Below are positions 54,883-64,000 of a stretch of 64,000 bases of DNA, in pieces. A program made the position numbers and the translations under genes. Position 1 is the stretch's first letter. Each line of letters starts with the position of its first letter. This DNA is from Clitoria ternatea (taxonomy: Eukaryota > Streptophyta > Magnoliopsida > Fabales > Fabaceae), in contig CM075671.1 in NCBI GenBank assembly GCA_037962975.1, positions 38,960,501 through 39,024,500 of the forward strand, written 5' to 3'. The notes below the pieces were generated by a model that did no database searches, was not told the DNA's origin, and was given only the letters and a program-made list of their open reading frames with translations.

Positions 54883-55760
54883 TCAAAGTTTTTTGGCCTC
54901 TAAGGATTTTTCAAGGAGAGTATCGTGGATGAGGAAATTTGTAATCTGGGTCATCCAAGTGGGATCGAATGGACCTTCGGTTATAAAAAATGTTTGCTCT
55001 TTTTCTTGTATTGTGGGCTCGTCAAGTGCTATCTGCACGTTTATCTTCAAATTCCCTGCTTTGACAGTATTGGCCAACTTAGAGAGTAAATCGGCTCTTT
55101 CGTTCTTTGCTCTTGGGACATGAACCACTTAAAAAAGCTTGATCTCGCTTATCAACTAGATTACTTGTGTCAAGTATTTGGCCAAGGTTGGGTCCTTTGC
55201 TTGGTATGACCCCTCTACCTATCAGGTGACCAGCTGGGAATCTGTCTTCACCTACACACATCTAGCTCCTAAATCTAACGTCGTTCATAGGTCGGCAATT
55301 AAAGCTTCATATTCTGCTTGGTTGTTACTGGCTTTAAACAAGAATCCAAGGGACTCTTTAATCACCTAACCAGTAGGGGGCGAGGATAATGTCAGCCCCA
55401 TTGCCTTTAATATTAGAGGATTTATCCACGGAGAGGGTCTACAGAGCATGCTCGACGTCATAAGTTTCTTTGTCTTCCCCAAATTCAACCAAAAAGTCTG
55501 CAAGGACTTGTGCCTTGATGGGGCCTCAAGTTTCATAGAGGATGCTATACTCGAAAAGTTTGATTGCCCAGGCCACCATTCGACCTGTGAGCTCGGGTTT
55601 CTAAAGTACTCTACTAAGAGGTTGGTCGGTCCTAACCACAATTTAGTGACTGCGGAAGTAGGGGCAGAGTCGGCGTACGGCCACCACCAGACTATAGGCA
55701 AATTTCTCAACTTTTTGATAGCGCGTTTCCGCTCCTTGCAATGTCTTACTGGTGAAGTAG
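54883..55760 (-). pseudogene. pol: Tat RNase H
   Basis: The left part shows VPRAKNERADLLSKLANTV (55128 leftward). The right part has QTFWLNLGKTKK and related pieces in other frames, plus an ETRYQKVEKF-type connection near 55725. Fragmented by stops. It abuts the RT fragment at a deletion junction. Confidence 0.78.
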
Positions 55761-55761
55761 A

Positions 55762-56260
55762 CTAGTCGTTGTACCCCGAGTAATTGTCTATGAAGCTCAA
55801 CATCCTATAACCTAAGGTGCCATCCACCAAACGATCAATGTTAGGTAAACGGTACGGGTCTTTTGGATATACCTTATTCAGATCAGTGAAGTCAACATAC
55901 ATTCTCCATTTCCCACTCGCCTTTTTTACCATAACAACGTTAGATAGCCAAGGCGGATACCTAACATCCCGGATAAATTTTACGACTACAAGTTTGTCTG
56001 TTTCTTCCTTCATAGTTGTTCTCCAATCGGGTCTTAATTTCCTAGGCTTTTGGGATATAGGCTTAGCATCAGGTTCAATGTTTAGTGAATGACAAATGAT
56101 TTTGGGGTTAATTTCAGGCATATCTATGGGGTTTCAAGCAAAGAGGTCCGTGTTGGTCTTCAGTAACTTGATCAAGGCTTCTTCAATGGTCAAATCAAGT
56201 ATGACACTGATTCTGGTGAACTGACCAGGGTTTTTATCAATTTGGATGAGTTTTAGGGAC
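55762..56260 (-). pseudogene. pol: Tat reverse transcriptase, catalytic half deleted
   Basis: A 119-codon frame reads HSLNIEPDAKPISQKPRKLR, SNVVMVKKASGKWRMYVDF and TDLNKVYPKDPYRLPNIDRL, then FIDNYSGYN. Normal RT continues for about 150 more residues including the YVDD motif. Here RNase H-linker sequence follows immediately, so the active site is deleted. Confidence 0.85.
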
Positions 56261-56261
56261 T

Positions 56262-57183
56262 CTACTGGTTGGGGTCTCTTGTAATGCCTGTTATCCTAGG
56301 GATCAAACCGGTCTCAATATCTTTTTCTACTATGAATGTTGCTTTCGGCCGCAGGCTCTCACAATAGCATTCCTGTGTAACTTCTGTTTCTGCTCTCACC
56401 ACTCCGATTCTTTTGTCCCCCAAAGGGAATTTCATAGTTAGGTGCATCGTGGATACCACTACTCCAATGGCATTGAGGGATAGACGACCCAGCAATGCAT
56501 TATAATAGCTAGGGAAATCAACGACCAGGAATTTAACAATGATGGCTCAGCTACTTGGTCCATTCTTGAAAGTAGTCTTTAACTCTACGTAGCCTAAAAT
56601 CTGCATAGAGTCACCAGAAAAACTGAGTAGGGTACCGTCATACCTTTTCATCCATTGAGGGGGTAGGCATAATTTTTGATATACCTTCAAGTGTAGAATA
56701 TCCGTTGAGCTCCCCTGGTCCACAAGTACTCACTCCACTATACAGTCAGCGACTGCCATGATAACCACCATTAGCTTGTCCTTATTAGGACCTTCTTTAG
56801 GAAAATATGTCCCATCAAAGGTTATGACCTCTCTCCTAATGCTTCCCTGTGGCAAATTTACCTGGCCCGTTTATTGTCAATGATGGACTTGGGTTCTTAG
56901 GAATCCTCCCGAGATCGTTTGGATAATTCGCCTTCCATCATCCCTTTCTTCTTCTGGTTTTTACGATCAGGTGCATTCCAAGCAGGGGCAATCTTGGGTT
57001 TGGAGCTCAACCTGGTCGGAGGGGTCTCTCTCTGGTTTCCTTGTCGTGCCATGTCGTTCCTGTGGTCGACAAATCTTCCCAAGTCCCCTTGATGGATCAG
57101 GTGCTCAATCTAGTTACGAAGGGATCTACAGTCTTTTATTTCGTATCCCGGGGCTCGGTGGAATTCATAGAATTTGGACCTCT
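56262..57183 (-). pseudogene. Tat gag remnant and protease
   Basis: 57183-56880 reads FYEFHRAPGYEIKDCRSL (zinc-knuckle-like region of Tat gag) and GRFVDHRNDMARQ. 56495-56262 reads MLGRLSLNAIGVVVSTMHLT and MKFPLGDKRIGVVRAETEVT, the end of the protease and its linker. Everything upstream is missing at the Athila boundary. Confidence 0.78.
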
Positions 57184-58575
57184 TGTTAGTGTTTAATTTA
57201 TAGTTATTTTTATAATAAAAAGTGTGAGAAAATAAATAAAAATTAATTTAAATAGAAATAAAATTAGGTTTGATTGCAAATAAATGGAAGTTATTAAATT
57301 ATGACTTGGCATTATCTATTTCTCTCATTTTTGTAGTGATTTATAAAGGTTGGAGCAGAAAAAATATTATAAATCAGAGGGCTGACACGAGCATCAACCC
57401 CACGCTTAGAATTAGGCCCACGCATAGCGTTAGATGCTACGTGTATCCCAATGACAGGTGAGATTTCACTCAAAAAACGGGCCAACTTATTGCATATAAT
57501 GGGCAATACACTACAAACTTAAGGCATAAACGCAGTGGGAAACAAGCATCAACACTTGTCTGCGTATTATTGGAACATTATTGAAGATTATGGCTGAAAA
57601 TCAAGAAAAGATCAATGAAGTCTAAGTTAGAGACCTGACGCATAGCGCCACAGCCACACTTAGCGTTAGGTCCAAACTCTTCCACTATAAAAAGGGCTCA
57701 TTGCCAAGAGTTTCATCATCTCATATCCTCTCATACATTCCTTTCTTACCCTTCATTCAAGCTCTACGCTGCAGAATCCTTCCATATACTTGAGATTATT
57801 GTCTTAGATTTAGTTTCCTTTTGTGTTGTGAAGTCCTTTGTCAAGTTTAGTTCATAGTTTATCATGTCTCCATTTGTAAGTTGTGTTTTGACTTTTACCA
57901 TGTGTAACTAATCTGTTTATGTTGGAATTGGTGAATCAATCTATGAATATGATGTTGTGATTATGAATATTGCATGTTTATGATTCAAGTTTCATGTTAG
58001 TATTTCAAATAGGAGAATGGCTTTCATACGTGTTAAAACTACTTTTAACGGAATTAAAAGTTGAAATACCCTTAATATACCAATTACTAGGGATAGAGTT
58101 GGTAATTATTATTGTGTTAAGGCCACGACTTAAAGCAAGTTTTTATTGAGAAAGCATCTGAGGGATCAGACTTTACAGTAACTATTTAGAATTTATTCCC
58201 TGAGGGATCGAGTTTAATGATTTTAAGCTGCAATTACAGAAACTTGATGATTAAATATGCATGTTTATAGTTACTTTGTTATTTTAATAGTGCGGGGATC
58301 CTAATTCTGACATAGTTTGTCATTATGTATTTAAATCTCAAGTATTGGAATTGTTCTAAAATGTTATTTATTTAGTTATTTTTTAGATAGTTTTACAATT
58401 TTTACATTACACTTGATCAATGTATAAATCAATCCTGGAATTTGTGACTAGTGTACAAAGTTGTATATGAAATATTCTTTTGTTAATAAGTTTTGATACT
58501 TTTATCATCAGTAAATAAAAATTACTGTCTTTTACAGAAAACTATCAATCCATGTGGGAACGATATCTATAAATT
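57184..58575 (+). repeat. Athila-type LTR (second element)
   Basis: About 1.39 kb, starting TGTTAGTG. TATA box at 57692-57699 (TATAAAAA) and a CATCTCATATCCTCTC leader. Its end resembles the other Athila LTR tail (CCATGTGGGAACGATATC versus CCGTGGAGACGATAATC) but breaks off before the GCGGG..CA terminus and PBS, so a deletion joins it to gag. Confidence 0.75.
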
Positions 58576-58577
58576 TT

Positions 58578-59520
58578 AAAACCATGATGAGTCACTTAGG
58601 AGAAGCGTGGGAACAATTCAAAGCATTGCTAAGAAAGTGTCCAAACCATAATTTGGATGATAGTGGAAAGGTAAGAATCGTTTATCATGGTTTATTGCCT
58701 CAATTTAAGATGATGTTAGATGCCTATGCAGGTGGTTCATTAATGAACAAAACAACTAATGAGGCAATAGATATAATAGAATCCATGTCCACTAGTGACA
58801 GACAAGCAAAACACGAGAGAGGTAATGTTTCTAGGAAGCCAGGTATGTTAGAGTTAAGAGTGACTGATGCGGTCCTAGCTTAGGAGAAATTATTGACATA
58901 ATAAATTGAAGTGGTGAGCAAGCAATTGCAGAAACTACAAATTGCTCAAGTGTCATCACAACCCCCTGCTCAGTTGAAACAGTGCATACATTGTATGGGT
59001 GAATGACCTTGTGGATATTATGCACTTGATGATAATGAACCTAAACAAGCCAACTTTTGAATAACCAGAGATAGCCTGTTGGTAATTTTCTTTTTCATTC
59101 TGGTAATTATTTTCCTAACAATTACCAACAAGACTGGAAGAATCAAAATTTTGGTTGGGTGCAAGAAGTTGGACCTTCTAACAGACCTCTCAACAATTAG
59201 TTTCCACAATAACCACTTCATGATCAGAATGCTAGGCTGACAAGGATAGAAGACTCTATCCAACAATTACTGCAATATATGCAAAGGAATGAAGCCGCAC
59301 GAAAATCATCGGATTTGAAATTGGGTCAGCTAGCAAAGGAAGTAGTTGAAATGAAAAGTTCTGATTTTTCTATCAATACTCAGAACCCAAGGGAACAATG
59401 TAAAGTTATTTTCACTAGGCGTGGTAAAATTGTAGGAAATGATTGTAAAAAAGGTTGTAAAGAGAGTGAAAAGAGTGAAAAAGAAAAGAGTGAAGAAGAA
59501 AAGAAATAAAAAAAGAGTGA
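58578..59520 (+). pseudogene. gag: Athila gag, N-terminally deleted
   Basis: Reads EAWEQFKALLRKCPNHNL, GLLPQFKMMLDAYAGGSL and NKTTNEAIDIIESM, typical of the second half of Athila gag. A stop at 58880 and several more follow. A degenerate zinc knuckle (CIHCMGE) is near 58990. The ORF at 59279-59509 (RNEAARKSSDLKLGQLAKEV) is the gag tail. Missing N-terminus: deletion at about 58575. Confidence 0.82.
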
Positions 59521-59623
59521 AGAAAAGAAAATAAAGAAAAAGAAATAAAAGAAAAATAAGAAAAAGAAGAAAAGCAAAAAGAAAAAAAGAAAAAAGAAAA
59601 AAGAAAAAAGAAAAAAGAAAAAA
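59450..59623. repeat. Purine-rich low-complexity tract with (GAAAAAA)5
   Basis: Almost pure A/G for about 170 bp. At 59589-59623 there are five 7-bp GAAAAAA units. It probably expanded from Lys/Glu codons of the gag-protease linker. Confidence 0.9.
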
Positions 59624-59679
59624 TCAGTATTCGGGTTAGATACCTCCAGTTAGGGATCTGCCTTATCCTCATGCACCTT

Positions 59680-60446
59680 AAGAAAGGATTTTTAAGTAGT
59701 TACAAATAAACATTCCATTCTCTGAGGCATTGGAACAAATGCCAACATATGCAAAGTTTATGAAGGAACTGCTCACGATGAAAAAGAGGTATAATGAAGA
59801 GATTGTGGAGCTCGAAGTAGGTTGTAGCACAATCTTACAATATAACATGCCAAAAAAGTCGAAGGACCCCGAAAGTTTCACCATTCCTGTTTCCATTGGA
59901 AGTGTAAATATTGGAAAGGCTTTATTAGACGTAGAGGCCAACATCAATTTAATGCCCCTCAGTATAATGAAGCGCATTGGTGATCTTGATCCATAAAGGA
60001 CGAAAATGACTCTATAACTGGAAGACCGCTCAATCAAAAGACCCTATAGGATAGTGAAAGATGTATTTGTGAAGATGGACAAGTTCTACTTCCCTATTGA
60101 TTTCGTGGTATTAGACATGGAGGAGGATACTAAAGTCCCCCTAATTCTTGGAAGACCATTCATGAAGACTGCTAGAGTGTTGATTAATATGGACAATGGA
60201 AAGCTTGCAGTCAGAGTGCATGATGAAGAGGTAAATTTTGATGTTTTCAAAGCAATTAAACATCCGAACCCAAAACAAGACTATTTTAGAGTGGATTCCC
60301 TTGATGAAGTTTGCCTCTCTGTATCAAAAGATATGTCTTATTCTGATCCTTTTAATAAATTATTGATTAACTCTGTTGATTATTTAAATAAGGAAGAGGA
60401 AAGACATATAGATAGGTGTTTGGAAGAGTTAGAAAGAGGGAAATAA
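59680..60446 (+). pseudogene. Athila protease region
   Basis: QMPTYAKFMKELL, then KDPESFTIPVSIGSVNIGKA. The active site reads LLDVEANINLMP where D-L/T-G-A-S is expected: the first Asp is present but Gly and Ser are altered. The second half (DFVVLDMEEDTKVPLILGRP and NMDNGKLAVRV) is in the frame 60054-60446. A stop at 59994-59996 lies between. Confidence 0.85.
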
Positions 60447-61389
60447 ATTTCCCCTGAAACTAAGAAGATAAAGGAACTCCAAGAGACACCTATTGAAGAG
60501 ATCCAGCAACCTGAATTAAAAAGGTTACCTTCGTACCTCAAGTATATCTTTTTAAAGGAAGGTAATCTCAAACCGGTCATTATTAGTAGTTTGCTAACTG
60601 AAACAGAAGAAGCAAGATTGGTAGAGGTGTTGAATAAGAATCAAGAAGCCCTTGGATGGACTCTGGAAGATCTAAAAGGTATTAGTCTATCTTATTGCAT
60701 GCACAAGATTTTATTAGAAGATCATTTCAAGCCTGTAGCTCAACCTCAAAGACGCCTCAATCCTACAATGAAAGAGGTAACAAAGAAGAAGGTTCTTAAA
60801 TTGCTGAAAGTAGGTATCATCTATCCTATTTCTAATAATGCATAGGTAAGTCTGATCCAAGTGGTAGCGAATTAATTCCAACAAGAACTGTCACCAGCTG
60901 GAGAATGTGTATAGACTTTAGGAAACTGAACCAAGCAACTATAAAAGATCATTTTCCACTTCCCTTTATGGACCAAATGCTTAAAAGATTGTCTGTATAG
61001 GCTTACTATTGCTTTCTTGATGGTTATTCTGGATATAACCAAATTGCTATGGATCCTTTTGATCAGGAGAAGACTGTTTTTACATGTCCTTTTGGATTTT
61101 TTGCTTATAGAAAAATGTCATTTGAATTATGCAATGCACCTGCTACTTTTCAAAGATGTATATTTACTATTTTTGCAGATTTAATTGAAAAGAGCATAGA
61201 GATTTTCATGGATGACTTCTCTGTATTTGGGAATTCCTTTGATACATGTCTATCCAACTTGGACACTGTACTTAAATGGTTCATTAAGGATTTTTCAAAA
61301 AGCTTTTAATTCTTTGAAAGAAAAACTAATTTCTGCTCCGGTTATTGTTGCTCCTAATTGGAATCTACCCTTTGAACTTATGTGTGATG
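60447..61389 (+). pseudogene. pol: Athila reverse transcriptase, partial
   Basis: TLEDLKGISLSYCMHKILLE leads into RT. A stop lies at about 60844. The frame 61049-61309 has FGFFAYRKMSFELCNAPATF and catalytic FMDDFS. After NLDTVLKW the sequence jumps to FIKDFSK, so about 70-80 residues are deleted. A short RNase H linker (LISAPVIVAPNWNLPFELMC) ends at 61389. Confidence 0.85.
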
Positions 61390-61452
61390 TGTAACATCCT
61401 GGTTTTAAATTAAGTACCAATTAAGGCTAATTACATAATTAAGATTATTGAT

Positions 61453-61453
<1 letters not shown>

Positions 61454-61496
<43 letters not shown>
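61454..61496. repeat. (TAA)n microsatellite
   Basis: Uninterrupted TAA trinucleotide for 43 nt, about 14 units, inside the putative LTR. Confidence 0.95.
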
Positions 61497-61497
<1 letters not shown>

Positions 61498-63258
61498 CCT
61501 AGAAATTCCTTATATGCCCTTGGTGGGTGGAATAGGGGTTCGGTCCCCTCTCTCCTTCAATTCCCACGCTGATGGGAGTGGCCTTAATGGCGATGTGATG
61601 GCTGATAGGAATGGCATTAAATGTGGATGGACTGTTGATTGAGAGGGAGAGTGACGCTGGGCAGAGCCATGATTAAGGGCTTCAACTTCACGTTTTACAC
61701 TCATTCCTTGCTCATTTTCTCTTGGGTTCAAGGAGAACCACTCTCAATTCTCTCTAAAACTTCTTGGAGCCTCTGCTCCTTCTTCGTTGCTGTTCTCCAT
61801 CTTCTTCTTCTTCATTTTCTTCTTCCACTCAACACTGAGTATACCGAGTGGAACAGCGTGGTTGAGAGAGAGATTTGTGTGGTGGTTAAGAAAACAGCAT
61901 GGTGCTGTGTGTTTGGAGGCAGAGATCCTCCCCTGTTTTGCCTAATAGCGTTGGGTGCCTGGAAACCTTGGGGTCCTCCATTGTTGGTGAGGACTGGGCT
62001 GTTCGAGTATGGAACAGCGTTTGGAGTCCTCCACTGTGTTACGTGAGGACTGTGTTGTGCTACAAGAAGTGTCATGGAGGCAGAGCCGTTCGAGAAGGAG
62101 TGGCTCGGTGTTCCTCCAAAGCTATGTAGAGTACAACAGCTGAGTCGTTCTGTTGAGAACGAGTGACTGAAGGACTTTCAGTCGGTGCTGCAAGCTCGAG
62201 GAGCTGCTGGGATCTTTGTCGCAACCTGGATCGCGACGGCGCGGCGAACAGAGAGAACTCAGATAGAATGAAACAGGGAGTTGCCACCAACGTTTTTATC
62301 TATAGGAAAAACATTGGGAAAAAACTAAGTTCAGTAAAGCACTGGTTAAAAAATTGAAGTCCAAGTTCGGGAGTCGGTTACGAGTAGGGGAGGTGTTAGC
62401 ACCCTACATCGCCTGTCAAAGACAGTACCAAGATTGAAAGCACAATATAAATAGCCTTAAATAAAACATGGTTTCTTCCTTTTTACTGTTGTATTTTTTA
62501 CTAAAAAAAATGACGGAATTGAATGAGAGAACTGTACAAACATAGAATGTCGAAGCGAGGTCAATGGGACGCTTCATCCGAATTAAACTCGACTTCGATA
62601 TGAGACAGAGAGGGTGAGAGAATACTAATAAGGCGTCATGCCTAAATTAGACATCCTCGGATAAAAAAAAACAGGGATAGGAAAGAGATAAGCGGGACGT
62701 CTCGTCCTAAGTATCCCTTTCCTATGAAATTATGGCGAGGCTTGAGCAAAAACTAGGGGGAAACCAACAAGACGTCACGTCTAAATTTATTTTCACGGAA
62801 GGGACCAAAAAAGGGACATTTATGAAAGAAACATAAAAATAAGGAAATAAATCAACAAAAAAAGGAAATAAGGAAGATGGGCCTGACAGGAGTTAAAGTC
62901 CTACTCCTACGTATTCTTGAATTATCAAGAAATCAGGGTTACGTAGTTCTAAGTATTATTATTTTTAGGAAGAAATCTGAGTGATGTTGATGGATGTCAT
63001 TAGAGTGGAAGACTCATACAAAGCGAAATTCTTCGCACGTGCACGAATCCTAAGTGGGTTGTGTAGACGGGAGTGCTCCCGTACGACACTATTTTTTACA
63101 AAAAATCATTTATTTTTTATTATATGTGCTTGTTAGGGAAAAGGACAAAAATATTAACAGTGTAAACTATGGCACACAGACAACCATAACCAACAAACAG
63201 CGAACTGACAGGAAAATAAAAGACTAAAAGTAAAAGAAATAAGGAACAGGGTGGAACC

Positions 63259-63404
63259 GGTGTGATGGGCTCAGAACCGATGTGCGAGTCAAACGCAGTG
63301 ACGGTGTCTGACTGATTCCGGACTCGCACGCGGTGTGATGGCCTCAGAACCGATGTGCGAGTCAAACGCAGTGACGGTGTCTGACTGATTCCGGACTCGC
63401 ACGC
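63259..63404 (+). repeat. 73-bp tandem duplication
   Basis: Two nearly identical copies (63259-63331 and 63332-63404), beginning GGTGTGATGG and ending GACTCGCACGC, with a single visible difference (GGGC versus GGCC). They are probably recent. Confidence 0.95.
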
Positions 63405-64000
63405 TAACAGGAACAGTGGACCAGTGTTAGATCCAAATCTTGAAAACTGAAAACGTGACCGGTGTTGTGGGAAGTTGATCCGAAGTTACTGGATACTGTG
63501 TAAAGACGATGTGGAAGAGCAATGAAGGCAGTAACAGGGTGAGGCAGTGAAGAACTGGAACGGGGTGGACTCTGTGTGAGGACGGTGTGAGTACGGGGTA
63601 GGGGCGATGAAAAGGGCAATAGCTTTGAGTACTGAGAATTTCCAAGCTTCCCAAAGCCAAAGGACTTATATTGGTGATTATGGCAGATTATTGGTTTCAA
63701 GTGAGGAGGGATCTTCAGAAGGTTTTGAAGAAATCAGAGAGAATTTTGAGGAAAGTTTCCTTGCCAACCAACCCCTTTGAAAACGCCACCTCCATAGCTT
63801 CTTTGGCTGGGGCATTTATAGGGCCTTGAGGCCATGGGCTGAGGGTTTGGGACAGCCAGAATTCCCACTCACCCATACGCGTAGTGGTGTGCAAGCCTGG
63901 CCATTAACTGTTCGTGGGGGACAGGATTTCAGCATGGCATTTTTAATTGTCCACTTCCGCCTCCCCCTGTCTGCCACTTTTGGGGAGTGCGATTCCAGGT

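Larger units (their letters stand above)
48287..57183 (-). mobile_element. Tat-type Ty3/gypsy element, minus strand, 5'-truncated
   Basis: Read on the minus strand, the order is gag remnant (57183-56880), protease, RT, RNase H, integrase (to about 53725), a 3-kb region carrying an opposite-strand ORF, a PPT-like AGGGGG and a putative 3' LTR (48929-48287). Gag is cut where the Athila LTR at 57184 begins, so the 5' LTR is missing. A solo LTR (52365-53643) is inserted between pol and the antisense ORF. Pol words such as WSNVVMVKK-type RT and FLLVAIDFFTKWIEAK in integrase, plus the antisense ORF, indicate the Tat clade. Confidence 0.85.
57184..61389 (+). mobile_element. Second Athila-type element, truncated
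   Basis: Starts with an LTR beginning TGTTAGTGTTTAAT, has gag, protease and partial RT in Athila order, and stops in the RT/RNase H connection at about 61389. Its PBS and gag N-terminus are deleted, as are an internal RT piece and everything downstream. It begins exactly where Tat gag is cut. Confidence 0.85.
61390..64000 (+). mobile_element. Ogre/Tat-like LTR region, incomplete at window end
   Basis: Starts TGTAACATCC, a plausible LTR start, right where the Athila RT is cut. It contains an AAT microsatellite, a CT-rich leader-like part (about 61700-61830), a GAGTTGCCACCAACG box at about 62279 followed by AGGGGAGGTGTTAGCACCC, and four degenerate GACGTC-TC-GTCC motifs (about 62570-62790). The last two features recall conserved boxes in Ogre/Tat LTRs. 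There is no coding region before the window ends, so the assignment is tentative. Confidence 0.5.

Noticed and set aside
55448..55765. 105-codon plus-strand ORF
   Set aside because: Antisense to the Tat RNase H region; composition reflects the opposite strand.
61639..62046. 135-codon ORF as a gene
   Set aside because: Lies in LTR-like sequence. Overlapping open frames exist in other phases and no domain is recognisable.

Overview
This is plant nuclear DNA from a repeat-dense, AT-rich chromosome region. I infer a papilionoid legume (Phaseolus/Vigna/Glycine type) from the SIRE-type copia element with an envelope-like third ORF, the Athila/Tat gypsy elements and the single host gene. I can see almost nothing except nested, mostly dead transposable elements. 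There is no rRNA, tRNA, CRISPR array or bacterial-style operon.

Layout. 1-415: tandem 20-bp repeats, then paired 12-bp palindromes, probably U3/LTR sequence of an unidentified retroelement. 665-980: a dispersed repeat whose second, interrupted copy lies at 26203-26315 plus about 32616-32775. 1664-26036: SIRE-lineage Ty1/copia DNA, made of a truncated upstream 3' end (env-like ORF and polypurine tracts), an LTR (3002-4556), gag-pol, the env-like ORF and a second LTR (24482-26036). Inside its RNase H a 12.75-kb Athila-type Ty3/gypsy element (9084-21837) is inserted with target duplication GCATT. 26316-32552: minus-strand Ty1/copia element whose left LTR carries a nested solo LTR (26361-27630, target duplication AGAAA). 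About 34426-36990: decayed plus-strand copia remnant. 37434-42624: CACTA (En/Spm) DNA transposon with target duplication CTA and a decayed minus-strand transposase. 45472-46240: a two-exon minus-strand host gene for a small single-pass membrane protein. 48287-57183: minus-strand Tat-type gypsy element with an opposite-strand accessory ORF and another solo LTR of the same family as the first (52365-53643, target duplication TGGGG). 57184-61389: second Athila-type element, truncated at its 3' end. 61390-64000: start of an Ogre/Tat-like LTR region running off the window.

How the parts work together. The copia and gypsy elements once encoded gag, protease, reverse transcriptase, RNase H and integrase. 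All now carry stops, frameshifts or deletions, so none looks autonomous. Insertion order can be read from nesting: SIRE is older than the Athila copy inside it; the minus copia is older than the solo LTR inside its LTR; and the Tat element is older than both its solo LTR and, probably, the Athila element abutting its gag.

The most striking unexplained structure is in the SIRE element. Doublets of a 12-bp palindrome (consensus TGAATCGATTCA), 20-22 bp apart, recur every 71-72 bp in the LTR U3. The same doublet array with the same 72-bp period recurs inside the element, just upstream of a TATA box and the env-like ORF. This looks like an internal promoter copied from, or co-evolving with, the LTR promoter. 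An unrelated family at the start of the window has the same architecture with a different palindrome (TCGCTTGAGCGA type, 20-bp doublets, 61-bp step).
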